Assembly: GCA_020796225.1 (NCBI GenBank)
Contig: CM036755.1
Location: 39,256,806-39,320,805 of the forward strand
Length of the DNA: 64,000 nt
Source: Arion vulgaris
Lineage: Eukaryota > Mollusca > Gastropoda > Stylommatophora > Arionidae
Direction of reading: 5' to 3'
In this document: piece after piece, positions 63,894-64,000 of the stretch
How the letters are laid out: every line of letters begins with the position of its first letter
How positions within the stretch are numbered: the first letter of the stretch is position 1
Made by a program: the position numbers and the translations under genes
The notes under the pieces: generated by a model
The model's input: the letters and a program-made list of their open reading frames with translations, nothing else
What the model was told of the DNA's origin: nothing
The model's database searches: none

Positions 63894-64000
63894 AATCCTG
63901 CCAAAGAGCAACAATAACAAATCACCCAAGCCACCAGAACAGTGCAAGACAAAAACAAAACCACGACACTGGGCAACAACCGGGTAGCAATGTTACGACA
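63894..64000 (+). pseudogene. LINE 3' end, runs to the window edge
   Basis: Reads CQRATITNHPSHQNSARQKQ. Paralogue of 31711-32060 without the hAT MITE. Cut by the end of the window. Confidence -1.

Noticed and set aside
42624..64000. Earlier exon of the kinase gene (expected to end in ...RKQxSYR-like sequence)
   Set aside because: Searched by eye for the motif on the minus strand and not found; most of the interval is repeats. It may lie beyond the window.

Overview
The window is animal nuclear DNA with large introns. It is AT-rich and saturated with short interspersed elements (SINEs), decayed non-LTR retrotransposons (LINEs), small DNA transposons and tandem arrays. I see no prokaryotic features, rRNA, plausible functional tRNA or CRISPR array. 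The repeat load and the mixture of LINE types would suit a lophotrochozoan such as a mollusc. That placement is an inference of low confidence; only 'metazoan' is firm.

The one host gene I can support is a type IV diacylglycerol kinase (zeta/iota class), on the minus strand. Ten exons can be chained from about 42.6 kb down to 2.35 kb: 42515-42623, 31472-31555, 30097-30171, 24478-24534, 20368-20436, 14990-15022 (a 33-bp microexon), 12912-13064, 8178-8392, 4344-4518 and 2350-2420. Each has a plausible AG acceptor and GT donor, the reading frame carries through every junction, and the product reads in family order: N-terminal linker, two C1 zinc fingers, a basic MARCKS-like segment, then the start of the kinase catalytic domain with its GGDG motif. 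Both ends of the gene lie outside the window. About 1 kb of coding sequence is spread over 40 kb.

Everything else is repeat. Working names used below: SINE-A (tRNA-like head, AATC tail, 3' core CACCGAAGTGCAATGATGAT), SINE-B (about 260 bp, cores GTCGTAAGAGGCGACT and TAGGCGCATAACTGG, GAA tail), SINE-C (tRNA-like, inside hAT MITEs), SINE-D (tRNA-like, shared CACAAGTGCA core), SINE-E (tRNA-like, core CACCCGTTCAGAAAGCAATG), and dispersed families R1, R2 and R3. LINE remains are mostly 3' ends of ORF2 (reverse transcriptase C-termini, two RNase H-type pieces). The longest, 10052-12540, ends in a C2H2 finger and sits in a SINE-A with a 10-bp target duplication. DNA elements include three hAT MITEs with 8-bp duplications (two carrying the same SINE), a fourth short hAT MITE, a Tc1/mariner-type MITE, a 660-bp TTAA-bounded hairpin element, and a Helitron-like remnant. 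Three foldback elements carry a hammerhead-ribozyme-like motif on both arms.

Tandem arrays occupy about a quarter of the window. The largest are a 36-bp repeat (about 130 copies, 55.1-59.9 kb), a GAT/GAA array (15.7-17.8 kb), an ACT array (3.05-4.29 kb), a 23-bp repeat (61.7-63.0 kb) and a 56-bp repeat (60.4-61.5 kb). Many can be traced to a piece of a dispersed element present elsewhere in the window, so local tandem amplification of SINE and LINE segments appears to be a general habit of this genome. One array duplicates a 5' splice site of the kinase gene. Most long open frames here are periodic arrays without stop codons, not genes.
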